Notes: a model not told the origin generated them from the sequence alone. A stretch of 64,000 nt of DNA from Bradyrhizobium genosp. L (GCF_015624485.1 NZ_CP061378.1:62001-126000), one strand, 5' to 3'; numbered from the stretch's first letter, positions 1 through 8,809 are shown. Made by a program: numbers and translations.

Positions 1-862
1 TTTTCACCGTCTCGATCGCCATGCGCATGCAGCGCTCGGCGCCCTCGCCTGACGGCGCGACCATGTCGTAACCGTCGGAGGTTGCGCCGTAACCGACGAT
101 CTCGCCGTAAATCCGTGCGCCGCGCGCCTTGGCGTGCTCGAGCTCTTCCAGCACCACGACGCCGGCGCCGCCGGCGATCACGAAGCCGTCGCGGCTGATG
201 TCGTAGGGACGCGAGGCGGTCGACGGCGTATCGTTGTATTTCGAGGACATCGCGCCCATGGCGTCGAACAACACCGACAGCGTCCAGTCGAGTTCCTCGC
301 AACCGCCGGCGAAGATGATGTCCTGCTTGCCGATCTGGATCGTCTCATAGGCATTGCCGATGCAATGGTTCGACGTCGCGCAGGCCGACGAGATCGAGTA
401 GTTGACGCCCTTGATCTTGAACCAGGTGGCGAGCGTCGCCGACGCGGTCGAGGACATGCCCTTCGGCACCGCGAACGGACCGACGCGCTTCGGGCCCTTG
501 GCGCGCGCGATGTCGGCGGCTTCCACCAGCGTCCGCGTCGACGGCCCGCCGGATCCCATGATGATGCCGGTGCGGATGTTGGAGACTTCGTTCTCCTCGA
601 GCCCGGAGTCGCGGATCGCCTGTTCCATCGCGACGTGATTCCAGGCCGCGCCTTCGGCGAGAAAGCGCATCGCGCGGCGATCGATCAATTCGGAAGGATT
701 GAGCGTCGGCGCGCCGTGCACCTGCGAGCGAAAGCCAAGCTCGGCGGCCTTCTCCGCACGCGAAATGCCGGACTTCGCCTCGTAGAGGCTCGCAAGCACT
801 TCCTGGGTGTTGTTACCGATGGACGAGACGATGCCCATCCCCGTGATGACAACCCGCCTCAT
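1..862 (-). CDS. fabB: beta-ketoacyl-ACP synthase I, 3' end outside the window
   Basis: Condensing enzyme that elongates fatty acids with malonyl-ACP in the cytoplasm and is needed for unsaturated fatty acid synthesis. Translated from the ATG at 862 it begins [18 protein letters not shown], the usual thiolase-fold start, and carries the active-site cysteine at about residue 161 in [15 protein letters not shown]. About 287 codons are present; the C-terminal part with the two catalytic histidines lies beyond base 1. It follows fabA on the same strand with a gap of about 43 bases, the usual fabA-fabB pairing, so the two are probably one operon. Identification is firm because of the motif and the fabA neighbour; FabF is the only real alternative. 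Confidence 0.93.
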   Translation of the reverse strand, partial: MRRVVITGMGIVSSIGNNTQEVLASLYEAKSGISRAEKAAELGFRSQVHGAPTLNPSELIDRRAMRFLAEGAAWNHVAMEQAIRDSGLEENEVSNIRTGIIMGSGGPSTRTLVEAADIARAKGPKRVGPFAVPKGMSSTASATLATWFKIKGVNYSISSACATSNHCIGNAYETIQIGKQDIIFAGGCEELDWTLSVLFDAMGAMSSKYNDTPSTASRPYDISRDGFVIAGGAGVVVLEELEHAKARGARIYGEIVGYGATSDGYDMVAPSGEGAERCMRMAIETVK

Positions 863-905
863 GTTCGCCTCGCCCTGCCTTTATGTTGTCGCATGATGAT
901 CCCGC

Positions 906-1427
906 TCAGGACGGCGCCGTGCCCTGCTTGAACAACCCGACCTTCAAGTCCTTGGCGCGATAAATAATCTCGTCGTCCATGGAAAGCCACCCGTCGGCGA
1001 TTCCAAGCACGAGCTTTGACTTCATCACGCGCTTGATGTCGATGTTGTACACAACCTTGCGCACGTGCGGCAGCACCTGGCCCGAGAACTTCAGCTCACC
1101 GAGCCCGAGCGCGCGGCCGCGACCTTCGCCACCGATCCAGCCGAGATAAAAGCCGACCATTTGCCACATGGCGTCGAGGCCGAGGCAGCCCGGCATCACC
1201 GGGTCGTTCTTGAAATGGCAGCCGAAGAACCAGAGATCCGGCTTCACTTCCAGCTCGGCGCGCACCAAGCCCTTGCCGAACTCGCCGCCGGTCTCGGAAA
1301 TCTGGCTGATGCGATCGAACATGAGCATCGGCGGCAGCGGCAATTGCGCATTGCCGGGGCCGAACAGCTCTCCCCGGCCGCAAGCCAGCAGGTCCTCGTA
1401 TTCATAACCGCCGCGGCGATCCAGCAT
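906..1427 (-). CDS. fabA: 3-hydroxydecanoyl-ACP dehydratase/isomerase
   Basis: Dehydrates 3-hydroxydecanoyl-ACP and isomerises trans-2- to cis-3-decenoyl-ACP, the branch point to unsaturated fatty acids. The 173-residue product has the normal family length and the hot-dog-fold active site [17 protein letters not shown], with catalytic His71 and Asp85. It is the first gene of the fabA-fabB unit and is transcribed away from irr. The intergenic region upstream contains a perfect 7-bp inverted repeat at 1568-1584 that could be an operator. No truncation or odd composition. Confidence 0.97.
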   Translation of the reverse strand: MLDRRGGYEYEDLLACGRGELFGPGNAQLPLPPMLMFDRISQISETGGEFGKGLVRAELEVKPDLWFFGCHFKNDPVMPGCLGLDAMWQMVGFYLGWIGGEGRGRALGLGELKFSGQVLPHVRKVVYNIDIKRVMKSKLVLGIADGWLSMDDEIIYRAKDLKVGLFKQGTAPS

Positions 1428-1567
1428 CCTGTTCTAACCTCTCCAATGTCCCGATGAAGCGCTTGGGCTTGAACCGGACCGTTATCCTCCCACGGGAACT
1501 AACGTTTCCCGCCGCTCGGCGCTAGCTGGGCACACTACCGGCATTGATCCCTGCCGAAAGCGCATAT

Positions 1568-1584
1568 GTGGTCCGCGGGACCAC
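1568..1584. promoter_or_regulatory. perfect 7-bp inverted repeat in the fabA/irr intergenic region
   Basis: GTGGTCC, three bases GCG, then GGACCAC, a perfect dyad. It lies in the 327-base gap (1428-1754) between the divergent fabA and irr genes, about 140 bases from fabA and 170 from irr. It has no T-tract, so a transcription-factor site is more likely than a terminator. The regulator is unknown. I see no gene in the gap. Confidence 0.4.
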
Positions 1585-1754
1585 TAACATAGGCCCAACC
1601 GGGCGGCAAAGCGGCATTCAGGTGATAAATTACCGCCGCTGCATAGGTTTCTGCGCTACCTTGGATTCGTTCTAGTTGCGAAAAACTTGCATCTGGTGGC
1701 CATCCTTTTTATATCTATCGGGAATATTGCCTGAGTTAGGTGCATAGAGTGGAC

Positions 1755-2243
1755 ATGAGCGACGAAGTACCGGTTTCGAACGATGACGCCGTCCACCCGG
1801 CTGCCCGGGGTGCCGGACACCCGGCCCTGACCGGCTGCCCGTGGCATGACGTCAACGAGATGTTGCAGGCTGCCGGCCTGCGGCCGACCCGTCAGCGCAT
1901 GGCGCTGGGCTGGCTGCTGTTCGGCAAGGGCGCCCGCCATCTGACCGCGGAAATGCTGTACGAGGAAGCCACGCTGGCCAAGGTTCCGGTGTCGCTCGCG
2001 ACCGTCTACAACACCCTCAACCAGCTCACCGATGCAGGCCTGCTGCGCCAGGTCAGCGTCGACGGCACCAAGACCTATTTCGACACCAACGTGTCGGCCC
2101 ATCACCACTTCTATCTCGAGCACAATCACGAGCTGGTCGACATCCACGACACTAACATGATGCTGTCGAAGATGCCCGACGTACCGGAGGGCTTCGAGAT
2201 CTCCCGCGTCGACATGGTGGTGCGGCTGCGCAAGAAGCGCTGA
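1755..2243 (+). CDS. irr: iron response regulator Irr (Fur family)
   Basis: Haem-responsive Fur-family transcription factor that controls haem synthesis and iron genes in Rhizobiales. From the ATG at 1755 the product is 162 residues, close to the length I recall for Bradyrhizobium Irr. It carries the haem regulatory motif GCPWH with Cys28, which in B. japonicum Irr mediates haem-triggered degradation, and the histidine cluster HHH at 116-118 of the second haem site. The winged-helix part includes VSLATVYNTLNQL. A GTG at 1740 would add five residues (MHRVD), but the 1755 start puts the HRM cysteine near its family position. Divergent from fabA. Confidence 0.96.
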   Translation: MSDEVPVSNDDAVHPAARGAGHPALTGCPWHDVNEMLQAAGLRPTRQRMALGWLLFGKGARHLTAEMLYEEATLAKVPVSLATVYNTLNQLTDAGLLRQVSVDGTKTYFDTNVSAHHHFYLEHNHELVDIHDTNMMLSKMPDVPEGFEISRVDMVVRLRKKR

Positions 2244-2270
2244 GGCGATTGAAGCTGATGCAGGATTGTC

Positions 2271-2300
2271 AATGGCCGGGCTCGTCCCGGCCATTGTCGT
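2271..2300 (+). terminator. probable terminator after irr
   Basis: A 10-bp perfect stem, AATGGCCGGG / CCCGGCCATT with a five-base loop, lies 28 bases after the irr stop and is followed by GTCGTTT. The T-tract is weak. It sits between convergent irr and the SH3 gene, so it could act on both. Confidence 0.5.
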
Positions 2301-2312
2301 TTGGATTGGTCG

Positions 2313-2846
2313 TCAATCCACCTTCTCGTCGGCGTAGACGCCCCACAGCCGCTGCTGCTCGATCCAGCCGTCGAACCCGATGCCTGAGACCCGGCACCAG
2401 TTGTTGGCGCATTTCCTGACCTGCGCGACCACGCCGGCCTGCAGCCGCGCCGCGATGGCGCTGGTGGCGTCGGGGCGGTCGTAGAGCGAGGCGAGATCGT
2501 CCTTGTTCTTCATGGTGACGACCGCGGTGCGGCGACCGGACAACAGGGAGTGGTAGACCCAGCCCTCGGCGCCCTCGGAATCGCGGACCCGCCGCCAGTT
2601 CTCGAATTCGGCGGTAATCTCCACCGGCAGGCCGGAGCGGGTGTAGACCCAGGCGACGTCGTTGTCCTTGGTCGGACCGGCCCGGACGTTCACATGGTCG
2701 GATTTCAGGCTGACATAGCGCGGGATCGGCAGTCCGCTGGTGGTCGGGCTGGGATCCTTGGCGGAATGCCCGGGCATGATCGATGCGCTCAGCATGCTCC
2801 CGACCAGCGCCACCAACGAGCCGAAACGCCAGAACGCCACCACCAT
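2313..2846 (-). CDS. secreted bacterial SH3-domain protein
   Basis: Predicted exported protein of 177 residues from the ATG at 2846, which is preceded by AGGAGA at good spacing; an upstream ATG at 2900 would add 18 residues and bury the signal sequence. The N-terminus is hydrophobic (FWRFGSLVALVGSMLSASI), consistent with a signal peptide. Residues about 45-100 form an SH3-like repeat (VNVRAGPTKDNDVAWVYTRS) followed by a second SH3-like unit ending GFDGWIEQQRLWGV, the SH3_4 architecture common in alphaproteobacteria. Such proteins usually act at the cell wall; the ligand is unknown. Convergent with irr. Confidence 0.8.
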   Translation of the reverse strand: MVVAFWRFGSLVALVGSMLSASIMPGHSAKDPSPTTSGLPIPRYVSLKSDHVNVRAGPTKDNDVAWVYTRSGLPVEITAEFENWRRVRDSEGAEGWVYHSLLSGRRTAVVTMKNKDDLASLYDRPDATSAIAARLQAGVVAQVRKCANNWCRVSGIGFDGWIEQQRLWGVYADEKVD

Positions 2847-3188
2847 CAACTCGTCTCCTGTCGAGATGCCCGGCCCGCATTCGGCGCGCCGCAAAGCCAA
2901 ACCCGCGCCTGAATGTCAGGCCCCCGTGCCGCCGCCCGCCGGCGCGCTTCGCGATGCCCGAGGGGTTCTTGTCTTGGCCCGGCCTTCTGCTAGAGAGGAC
3001 GGAACGCCTTGAGAACCAGAACGCCCCGAATTTCCCTCAGGCCGAACGCCGGGTAGATATCGGGGAACCCTAGGAAACGCGAAGGAAACGCCGGGACAGC
3101 GCGGCTTTCTGCAGTGTCGAACAACCGGGTTAATGAGGCCTGAAGGCTTTGCGCTTTGGCAAAGCCGAACGCCTCATGAGAGCAGGAC

Positions 3189-4193
3189 ATGTCGGTAAAG
3201 AAAAAGCCTCTCGTCGTCGTCACCCGCAAGCTGCCGGACTCGATCGAGACCCGGATGCGCGAGCTGTTCGACGCCAGACTGAACCTCGACGACACGCCGA
3301 TGACCACGGAGCAGATCGCCGAGGCGGTGAAGACCGCCGACGTGCTGGTGCCGACGGTCACCGACATGATCCGCGAGGACGTGATCAACCAGCCCGACTG
3401 CCGGCTGAAGATGATCGCCAATTTCGGCAATGGCGTCGACAATATCGACGTCGCGGCGGCGCACGCCCGCGGCATCACGGTGACCAACACCCCGAAGGTG
3501 CTGACCGAGGACACCGCCGACATGACCATGGCGCTGATCCTCGCGGTGCCCAGACGGATGATCGAGGGCGCCTCGATCCTGACCGAAGGCAAGCAGCATT
3601 GGGCCGGCTGGTCGCCGACCTGGATGCTCGGCCACCGCATCGGCGGCAAACGGCTCGGCATCATCGGCATGGGCCGGATCGGCCAGGCGGTGGCGCGCCG
3701 CGCCCGCGCCTTCGGCTTGCAAATCCACTATCACAACCGCCGCCCGGTGGCGCCCAAGATCGCCGACGAGCTCGGGGCGACCTATTGGGAAAGCCTCGAC
3801 CAGATGCTGGCGCGGATGGACATCATCTCGGTGAACTGCCCGCACACGCCGGCGACCTATCATCTGCTTTCGGCGCGGCGGCTCAAGCTGATCCGCAAGG
3901 AGGCCTATATCGTCAACACCGCGCGCGGCGAGGTGATCGACGAGGACACGCTGATCAAGCTGATCGAAGCCGGCGATGTCGGCGGCGCCGGCCTCGACGT
4001 CTATGAGCACGAGCCGGCGGTGAACCCGAAGCTGGTGCGGCTCGCAAAAGCCGGCAAGGTGACGCTGCTGCCGCATATGGGCTCGGCTACCATCGAAGGC
4101 CGCGTCGAGATGGGCGAGAAGGTGATCATCAACATCAGAACCTTCCTCGACGCCCACAAGCCGCCGGACCGCGTGCTGCCGAGCATGTTGTGA
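3189..4193 (+). CDS. D-2-hydroxyacid dehydrogenase (glyoxylate/hydroxypyruvate reductase type)
   Basis: NAD(P)H-dependent reduction of glyoxylate or hydroxypyruvate (D-glycerate dehydrogenase branch) is the likely activity. The 334-residue protein has the full family architecture: a split substrate domain, then a Rossmann domain with GIIGMGRIGQAVARRA at about 155-170. The catalytic trio is present as Arg in VNTARGEVIDE, Glu in YEHEP and His in LLPHMGSAT. It stands alone on the + strand, with a repeat element downstream. Exact substrate cannot be read from sequence. Confidence 0.88.
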   Translation: MSVKKKPLVVVTRKLPDSIETRMRELFDARLNLDDTPMTTEQIAEAVKTADVLVPTVTDMIREDVINQPDCRLKMIANFGNGVDNIDVAAAHARGITVTNTPKVLTEDTADMTMALILAVPRRMIEGASILTEGKQHWAGWSPTWMLGHRIGGKRLGIIGMGRIGQAVARRARAFGLQIHYHNRRPVAPKIADELGATYWESLDQMLARMDIISVNCPHTPATYHLLSARRLKLIRKEAYIVNTARGEVIDEDTLIKLIEAGDVGGAGLDVYEHEPAVNPKLVRLAKAGKVTLLPHMGSATIEGRVEMGEKVIINIRTFLDAHKPPDRVLPSML

Positions 4194-4301
4194 CCCTGTA
4201 GCTCGCAGTTGAGGGGCGCACTGCAAAAATATCGAAAAACAACCCCATGCAAAGGAGCCCAGGGGCTGCCGAGGCATACTATAACACCGCCATCGGTGTC
4301 G

Positions 4302-4425
4302 CCCCTGCGAAGACCGGACCCATAGCTACAGGGCTTCGTTGTTGCGAGGGCTGTGGCCTCAGCTCAGCAAGACAATTTGCATTCGTGGTTATGGGTCCCG
4401 GCTTTCGCCGGGACGACGACGTGGA
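4302..4425. repeat. REP-like paired inverted repeat overlapping the 3' end of the LysR gene
   Basis: Two imperfectly complementary arms, about 4302-4324 and 4390-4412, flank some 65 bases. The right arm contains the sub-hairpin GTCCCGGCTTTCGCCGGGAC. The element belongs to the same class as the one at 8810-8931. The LysR gene at 4389-5348 ends inside it, so its last ten or so residues (RRRPGESRDP) are encoded by the repeat. Confidence 0.7.
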
Positions 4426-5348
4426 GAGACCTTGTCTTCCCTTTTCCGTCCCGCCTGCTTGCGCCAGTCGGCGACGAACGCCACGAAGGCGGCGAGCGCG
4501 GGCGGCGGCTGGCGGCGGCTCGGGTAATAGAGGAACGGCCCGTCGAACGGCGGGCACCAGTCGTCCAACACGCTGACCAGCGCGCCGGATTTCACGCCGT
4601 AGCGGACATAGCCTTCGAACGTTGCCCAATAGCCGACACCGTCGTGAGCCGCGCGCAAGGCGAGGCCGAGATAGGTCGCGATCAGCTTGGCCGGCGGCGA
4701 GACCTTGACCACGCGGCCGTTCTTCTCGAACTCCCAATCGAAGATCGCGCCACTGCCGAAACGGGTGCGGATGCAGGCGTGCTTCAGCAGATCCTTCGGG
4801 TGCATCGGCCGGCCATGTTTGGCGACATAGTCGCGCGAGGCCACGATCGCGTAGCGCTGCGGCGCCCCGAGCGACACCGCGATCATGTCCTGCGCCAGGT
4901 GCTCGCCGTAGCGGACACCGGCGTCGAACCCTTGAGCGACGATGTCGACGAACGCGCTTTCGGCGACGATCTCGAGATCGACCTGCGGGTATTTGGCGAG
5001 AAACGGCCCGATCATCGGCGCCAGCACGAGATCGATCGCCGGCGGCGGCGCGTTGATGCGGAGCCGGCCGGACGGCTCGGCGCGCAAGCCGCGCACCTGG
5101 TTGAGCGCATCGCCGACATCGTCGATTGCAGGCGCGACGCGGGCGAGCAAGAGTTCGCCGGCTTCGGTCAACGCGACGCTACGGGTGGTGCGGTTCATCA
5201 GGCGGACGCCGAGCCGCTCCTCCATGTCGCGCAGGCGCTGGCTGAGGCTCGAGACCGAGACGCGGCTCTCCAGCGCCGCACGCCGGAAATTGCGCGTGCG
5301 CGCCACCGCCACGAAGGCATCGAGGTCGCGGAGATCGAAATCCTGCAT
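4389..5348 (-). CDS. LysR-family transcriptional regulator
   Basis: 319-residue LysR regulator from the ATG at 5348 (MQDFDLRDLDAFVAVARTRN). Its winged helix-turn-helix occupies about residues 5-65 (SVSSLSQRLRDMEERLGVRL) and the effector-binding domain about 90-300. It is divergent from an aldo/keto reductase gene, the usual target arrangement. An inverted repeat TTGTTC-N8-GAACAA at 5348-5367 overlaps the start and suggests autoregulation; the longer start at 5372 would place that operator inside the gene. The C-terminal ten or so residues come from a repeat element and probably lie outside the conserved fold. Confidence 0.87.
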   Translation of the reverse strand: MQDFDLRDLDAFVAVARTRNFRRAALESRVSVSSLSQRLRDMEERLGVRLMNRTTRSVALTEAGELLLARVAPAIDDVGDALNQVRGLRAEPSGRLRINAPPPAIDLVLAPMIGPFLAKYPQVDLEIVAESAFVDIVAQGFDAGVRYGEHLAQDMIAVSLGAPQRYAIVASRDYVAKHGRPMHPKDLLKHACIRTRFGSGAIFDWEFEKNGRVVKVSPPAKLIATYLGLALRAAHDGVGYWATFEGYVRYGVKSGALVSVLDDWCPPFDGPFLYYPSRRQPPPALAAFVAFVADWRKQAGRKREDKVSPRRRPGESRDP

Positions 5349-5367
5349 TGTTCGATATAGTGAACAA
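5348..5367. promoter_or_regulatory. inverted repeat at the LysR start, candidate operator
   Basis: TTGTTC and GAACAA separated by eight bases, containing a T-N11-A core of the kind LysR proteins bind. It lies at the LysR start codon and about 100 bases before the divergent aldo/keto reductase gene. Confidence 0.45.
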
Positions 5368-5467
5368 GCCATTCTTGATTGTCCAGCTTATCGAAATTGC
5401 CGAGGCGGCCCATATCAGCGGCGCCATTTCGCGGTGAAAGTCGCCGCGTTGCACGAGGAGCACCATC

Positions 5468-6475
5468 ATGGACACACGCAAGCTCGGTTCCACCGGCCCG
5501 ACCGTTTCGGCCATCGGCCTCGGCGCCATGGGCATGTCCGACTTCTACGGTCCCACCGACCGCAGCGAGAGCATCAGTACCATCCATGCAGCGCTCGATG
5601 CCGGCATCACCTTGATCGATACCGGCGACTTCTACGGCATGGGCCACAACGAGATGCTGATCGGGGAAGCGCTGAAGGGAGGAAAACGCGACCAGGTGCA
5701 GATCAGCGTCAAGTTCGGCGCGCTGCGCGACCCCAACCGCGGCTTCCTCGGCTATGACAGCCGGCCGGCCGCGATGAAGAACTTCGTCGCCTATTCGCTG
5801 CAGCGGCTCGGCACCGACCATATCGACATCTACCGCCCGGCGCGGCTCGATCCCAACGTACAGATCGAGGACACGGTCGGCGCCATGGCCGACATGATCA
5901 AGTTAGGCTGGATCCGGCATATCGGGCTCTCAGAGGTCGGCTCGGACACGATCCGCCGTGCGCACAAGGTGCATCCGATCGCCGACCTCCAGATCGAATA
6001 CTCACTGATCTCGCGCGGCATCGAGAGCGACATCCTGAAAACCTGCCGCGAGCTCGGCATCGGCATCACGGCATATGGCGTGCTGGCGCGCGGCCTGATC
6101 AGCGGCCATTGGTCGAAGGATCGTGGGGAAGCAAAGGATTTCCGCCTGCTGAGCCCGCGCTTCCAGGCTGAAAACATCGACGCCAATCTCGCGCTGGCAG
6201 ATCGTCTCCGCATCATCGCCGCGGAGGTCGGTGCCTCGCCGGCGCAGGTCGCGATCGCCTGGGTCGCGGCGCAGGGCGACGACATCGTGCCGCTGGTCGG
6301 CGCACGGCGGCGCGAGCGGCTGACGGAGGCACTCGGCGCACGCGACGTAAAACTGAGCGACGCGCATCTCGCCGCATTGGCCAAGGCATTCCCGCCCGGC
6401 GCCGCCTCGGGCGGACGCTATCCGGACGAGCACTTGAAGCACATGGACAGCGAGAAGCCGGCAAGGGCTTCGTGA
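5468..6475 (+). CDS. aldo/keto reductase with non-canonical active site
   Basis: 335-residue (beta/alpha)8 oxidoreductase of the AKR superfamily, probably NADPH-dependent. The start is supported by a purine-rich GAGGAGCACC before ATG. Catalytic Asp and Tyr are visible in LIDTGDFYGMG and the Lys in ISVKFGA, but the segment that normally reads Y-x-L-H-R-x-D-P is IYRPARLDP, so the canonical His is Ala. The same variant occurs, as I recall, in a subfamily of proteobacterial AKRs, so the enzyme may still be active on particular substrates. Divergent from the LysR gene, which probably regulates it. Its stop is two bases from the stop of the convergent MoeB-like gene. Confidence 0.86.
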   Translation: MDTRKLGSTGPTVSAIGLGAMGMSDFYGPTDRSESISTIHAALDAGITLIDTGDFYGMGHNEMLIGEALKGGKRDQVQISVKFGALRDPNRGFLGYDSRPAAMKNFVAYSLQRLGTDHIDIYRPARLDPNVQIEDTVGAMADMIKLGWIRHIGLSEVGSDTIRRAHKVHPIADLQIEYSLISRGIESDILKTCRELGIGITAYGVLARGLISGHWSKDRGEAKDFRLLSPRFQAENIDANLALADRLRIIAAEVGASPAQVAIAWVAAQGDDIVPLVGARRRERLTEALGARDVKLSDAHLAALAKAFPPGAASGGRYPDEHLKHMDSEKPARAS

Positions 6476-6477
6476 GC

Positions 6478-7281
6478 TTACGGGTATCCGCTCAGATCGG
6501 TGATGCCGGGAGTATCACCATTGAGCGGGTTCTGCGGATCGCGCGCGTAGCGCAGGGTCTCGAAGCGCATCGCGCGCGCATCGACCATCAGGAGGCGCCC
6601 GACCAGGCCGTCGCCGAAGCCGACGATCTCGCGGATCGCCTCCAGCGCCATCATCGATCCCAAGACGCCGGCGAGCGCGCCCATCACACCGGCCTCGGCG
6701 CAGGCCGGCACGGTGCCCGGCGGCGGCGCCTCCGGAAACAGGCAGCGATAGGTCGGATTGAACGCGCCGTCCGCGTTCCTCTCATGCGCGCGGATCGTGG
6801 TCAGCGAGCCGTCGAACTGGCCGAGCGCGGCGGTAATCAGCGGCCGCTTCGCCAGGAAGCAGGCGTCCGAGACCAGATAGCGGGTCTCGAAATTGTCGGA
6901 GCCGTCGAGCACCAGATCGTAATTCGCGATCAGCGCCAGCGCATTCGCGGCATTGAGCCGCAACGGATGCGCCTCGAACACCACATGCGGGTTCAATTCA
7001 CGGATCTGCGCCGCCGCGCTGTCGACCTTGCGCTTGCCGATATCGGACGTGCCGTGGACGATCTGGCGCTGCAAATTTGACAGCGACACGATATCGTCAT
7101 CAATCACGCCGAGCCGGCCGATACCGGCGGCCGCCAGATACATCAAGACCGGCGCGCCGAGCCCGCCGGCGCCGATCACCAGCACGGAGGCCTTCTTCAG
7201 CGCGTTCTGGCCTGGGCCGCCGACCTCGCGCAGCACGATGTGGCGGGCATAGCGTTCGAGCTCTTCGGCACTCAGCATCAT
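6478..7281 (-). CDS. HesA/MoeB/ThiF-family adenylyltransferase
   Basis: E1-like enzyme that adenylates the C-terminal Gly-Gly of a sulfur-carrier protein (MoaD or ThiS type). The 267-residue product has the nucleotide-binding loop VLVIGAGGLGAPV at about 33-45, the DDDIVSLSNLQRQ segment, and the conserved cysteine in VPACAEAGVMG. It differs from E. coli MoeB in the zinc site: the CxxC before that segment is TYRC, and no C-terminal CxxC pair exists. Many short alphaproteobacterial homologues share this. No carrier-protein gene is adjacent, so the partner (molybdopterin or thiamine) is open. Start at ATG 7281; the next codon is also ATG. Confidence 0.85.
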   Translation of the reverse strand: MMLSAEELERYARHIVLREVGGPGQNALKKASVLVIGAGGLGAPVLMYLAAAGIGRLGVIDDDIVSLSNLQRQIVHGTSDIGKRKVDSAAAQIRELNPHVVFEAHPLRLNAANALALIANYDLVLDGSDNFETRYLVSDACFLAKRPLITAALGQFDGSLTTIRAHERNADGAFNPTYRCLFPEAPPPGTVPACAEAGVMGALAGVLGSMMALEAIREIVGFGDGLVGRLLMVDARAMRFETLRYARDPQNPLNGDTPGITDLSGYP

Positions 7282-7397
7282 GATGTCCTAAGGCGCTGTT
7301 CCCTGAACCCACGCGCCGTTGTTGCCGACCAAGCAGATGTGCTTAATTGCGTCCACGTCAATGCTTTCGGTCATTCCCATTTGCTTGCGGATTTGTC

Positions 7398-8756
7398 ATG
7401 AGATCGGTGCTTTCGGCAACATTGATGATCGCGGCCGTCGGCGCCGCGCAGGCCCAGATGACGCCGCCGTCGACGGTCGGCGCCAAGCCGAAGGTTGTGA
7501 CGACCGTTCCGGTGCGTCCTGCGCTGCAGAAGCCGGAGGACACGGCGAACGCGATGGCGCAGGCCGAACGGTTGGCGCTGCAATCGGATCTCGCCTGGGT
7601 CGGCGAATATAACGGCGCCATCACGGGCGACGTCAGCGAGCGCATGGTCAATGCGATCAAGGAATTCCAGAAGAACAAAGGCGGCAAGCCGACCGGAGTC
7701 TTGAACCCACAGGAGCGCGGTGCGCTCGCCGACACCGCGCGGAAGCGGCAGGACAATGTCGGCTGGAAGATCGTCACCGAGCCCGCCACCGGCGCGCGGC
7801 TGGGCATTCCGACCAAGCTGGTGCCGCAGCTCACCAGCGACGCCTCCGGCGCCAAATGGAGCTCGCCGACCGGCACCATCCAGGTGCAGCTTGCGCGGCG
7901 CAAGGAGGCCAATCCGACCTCGGCAAAACTCGCCGAGCAGGAGAAGAAGGAGCCGGCCGGCCGCACCATCGACTACACCGTGGTAAAGCCGGATTTCTTC
8001 GTGCTGTCCGGCTTGCAGGGGCTGAAGAAGTTTTATTTGCGCGGCACCTTCAAGGGCGACGAGGTGCGCGTGCTTACCATCCTCTACGACCAGGCGACGC
8101 AAAACACCGTCGAGCCGGTCGTGATCGCGATGTCGAGCGCATTCAACGCCTTTCCATCCGGCGTCGTGGCCGGCCCGCCGCCGCGCAAGACCGTGGAATA
8201 TGCCTCCGGCGTCGTGGTCAGCGATGACGGTGCCATCGCCACCGATCGCGTCGCCACCGACGACTGCATCGCGCTGACGATCCCGGGCTACGGCAATGCC
8301 GACCGGGTCGCCGAGGACAAGGAGCACGATCTCGCGCTGCTGCGCATCTACGGCGCGCGCGGCCTGAAGCCGCTCGCTATCGGCGCCACCGCGACGCAGA
8401 CCACGCTCGACATCACCGGCATCGCCGATCCGCAGAACCAGGGCGGCGGCGCGGCCGCGACCAGCGTGAAGGCCTCGGTCGCGCAGCTCGGCGGCGGAGA
8501 CGCGGCATTGTCGCCGGCGCCGGCAGTCGGCTTTTCCGGCGCAGCCGCGCTCGACGGCAGCGGCAAGTTCGCCGGCATCGCGGTGCTGAAGCCCGTGATC
8601 GTCGCCGGCCCCGCAGGCGCTGCGCCTCCCGCACAAGCATCTTTGGTGTCGGCGGAGACGGTGCGCGATTTCCTCAAGGCGCATGGCGTCAACGCGTCAG
8701 GCGGATCGGCAGACGCCAAGGCCGCTGTCGTCCGCGTGATCTGCGTCAGGAAGTAA
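7398..8756 (+). CDS. exported peptidoglycan-binding/trypsin-like protein, probably catalytically inactive
   Basis: 452 residues from the ATG at 7398, which opens a classical signal peptide (MRSVLSATLMIAAVGAAQA). A peptidoglycan-binding helical segment follows at about 50-110 (LAWVGEYNGAITGDVSERM to FQKNKGG). The C-terminal half from about residue 270 resembles a trypsin/HtrA domain: YASGVVVSDDGAIATD, then HDLALLRI with the Asp region, then GFSGAAALDGSG with the Ser position. The segment that should hold the catalytic His reads TDRVATDDC and has no His. Probably a periplasmic pseudoprotease or scaffold. An upstream ATG at 7347 would add 17 residues before the signal sequence. Confidence 0.72.
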   Translation: MRSVLSATLMIAAVGAAQAQMTPPSTVGAKPKVVTTVPVRPALQKPEDTANAMAQAERLALQSDLAWVGEYNGAITGDVSERMVNAIKEFQKNKGGKPTGVLNPQERGALADTARKRQDNVGWKIVTEPATGARLGIPTKLVPQLTSDASGAKWSSPTGTIQVQLARRKEANPTSAKLAEQEKKEPAGRTIDYTVVKPDFFVLSGLQGLKKFYLRGTFKGDEVRVLTILYDQATQNTVEPVVIAMSSAFNAFPSGVVAGPPPRKTVEYASGVVVSDDGAIATDRVATDDCIALTIPGYGNADRVAEDKEHDLALLRIYGARGLKPLAIGATATQTTLDITGIADPQNQGGGAAATSVKASVAQLGGGDAALSPAPAVGFSGAAALDGSGKFAGIAVLKPVIVAGPAGAAPPAQASLVSAETVRDFLKAHGVNASGGSADAKAAVVRVICVRK

Positions 8757-8809
8757 CGGGTTCGCGTGTCCCGGACGCGGTGCAGCGTGCAACGAGTCTT
8801 TTTCCCCTC

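Noticed and set aside
134..931. 265-codon + strand frame over fabB
   Set aside because: It lies antisense to fabB, is extremely Arg/His/Asp-rich and has no recognisable motif. High-GC antisense shadows of this sort accompany almost every gene here.
1661..1700. Irr-box (ICE) or Fur site upstream of irr
   Set aside because: TTGGATTCGTTCTAG shares only part of the ICE pattern; not convincing without a matrix scan.
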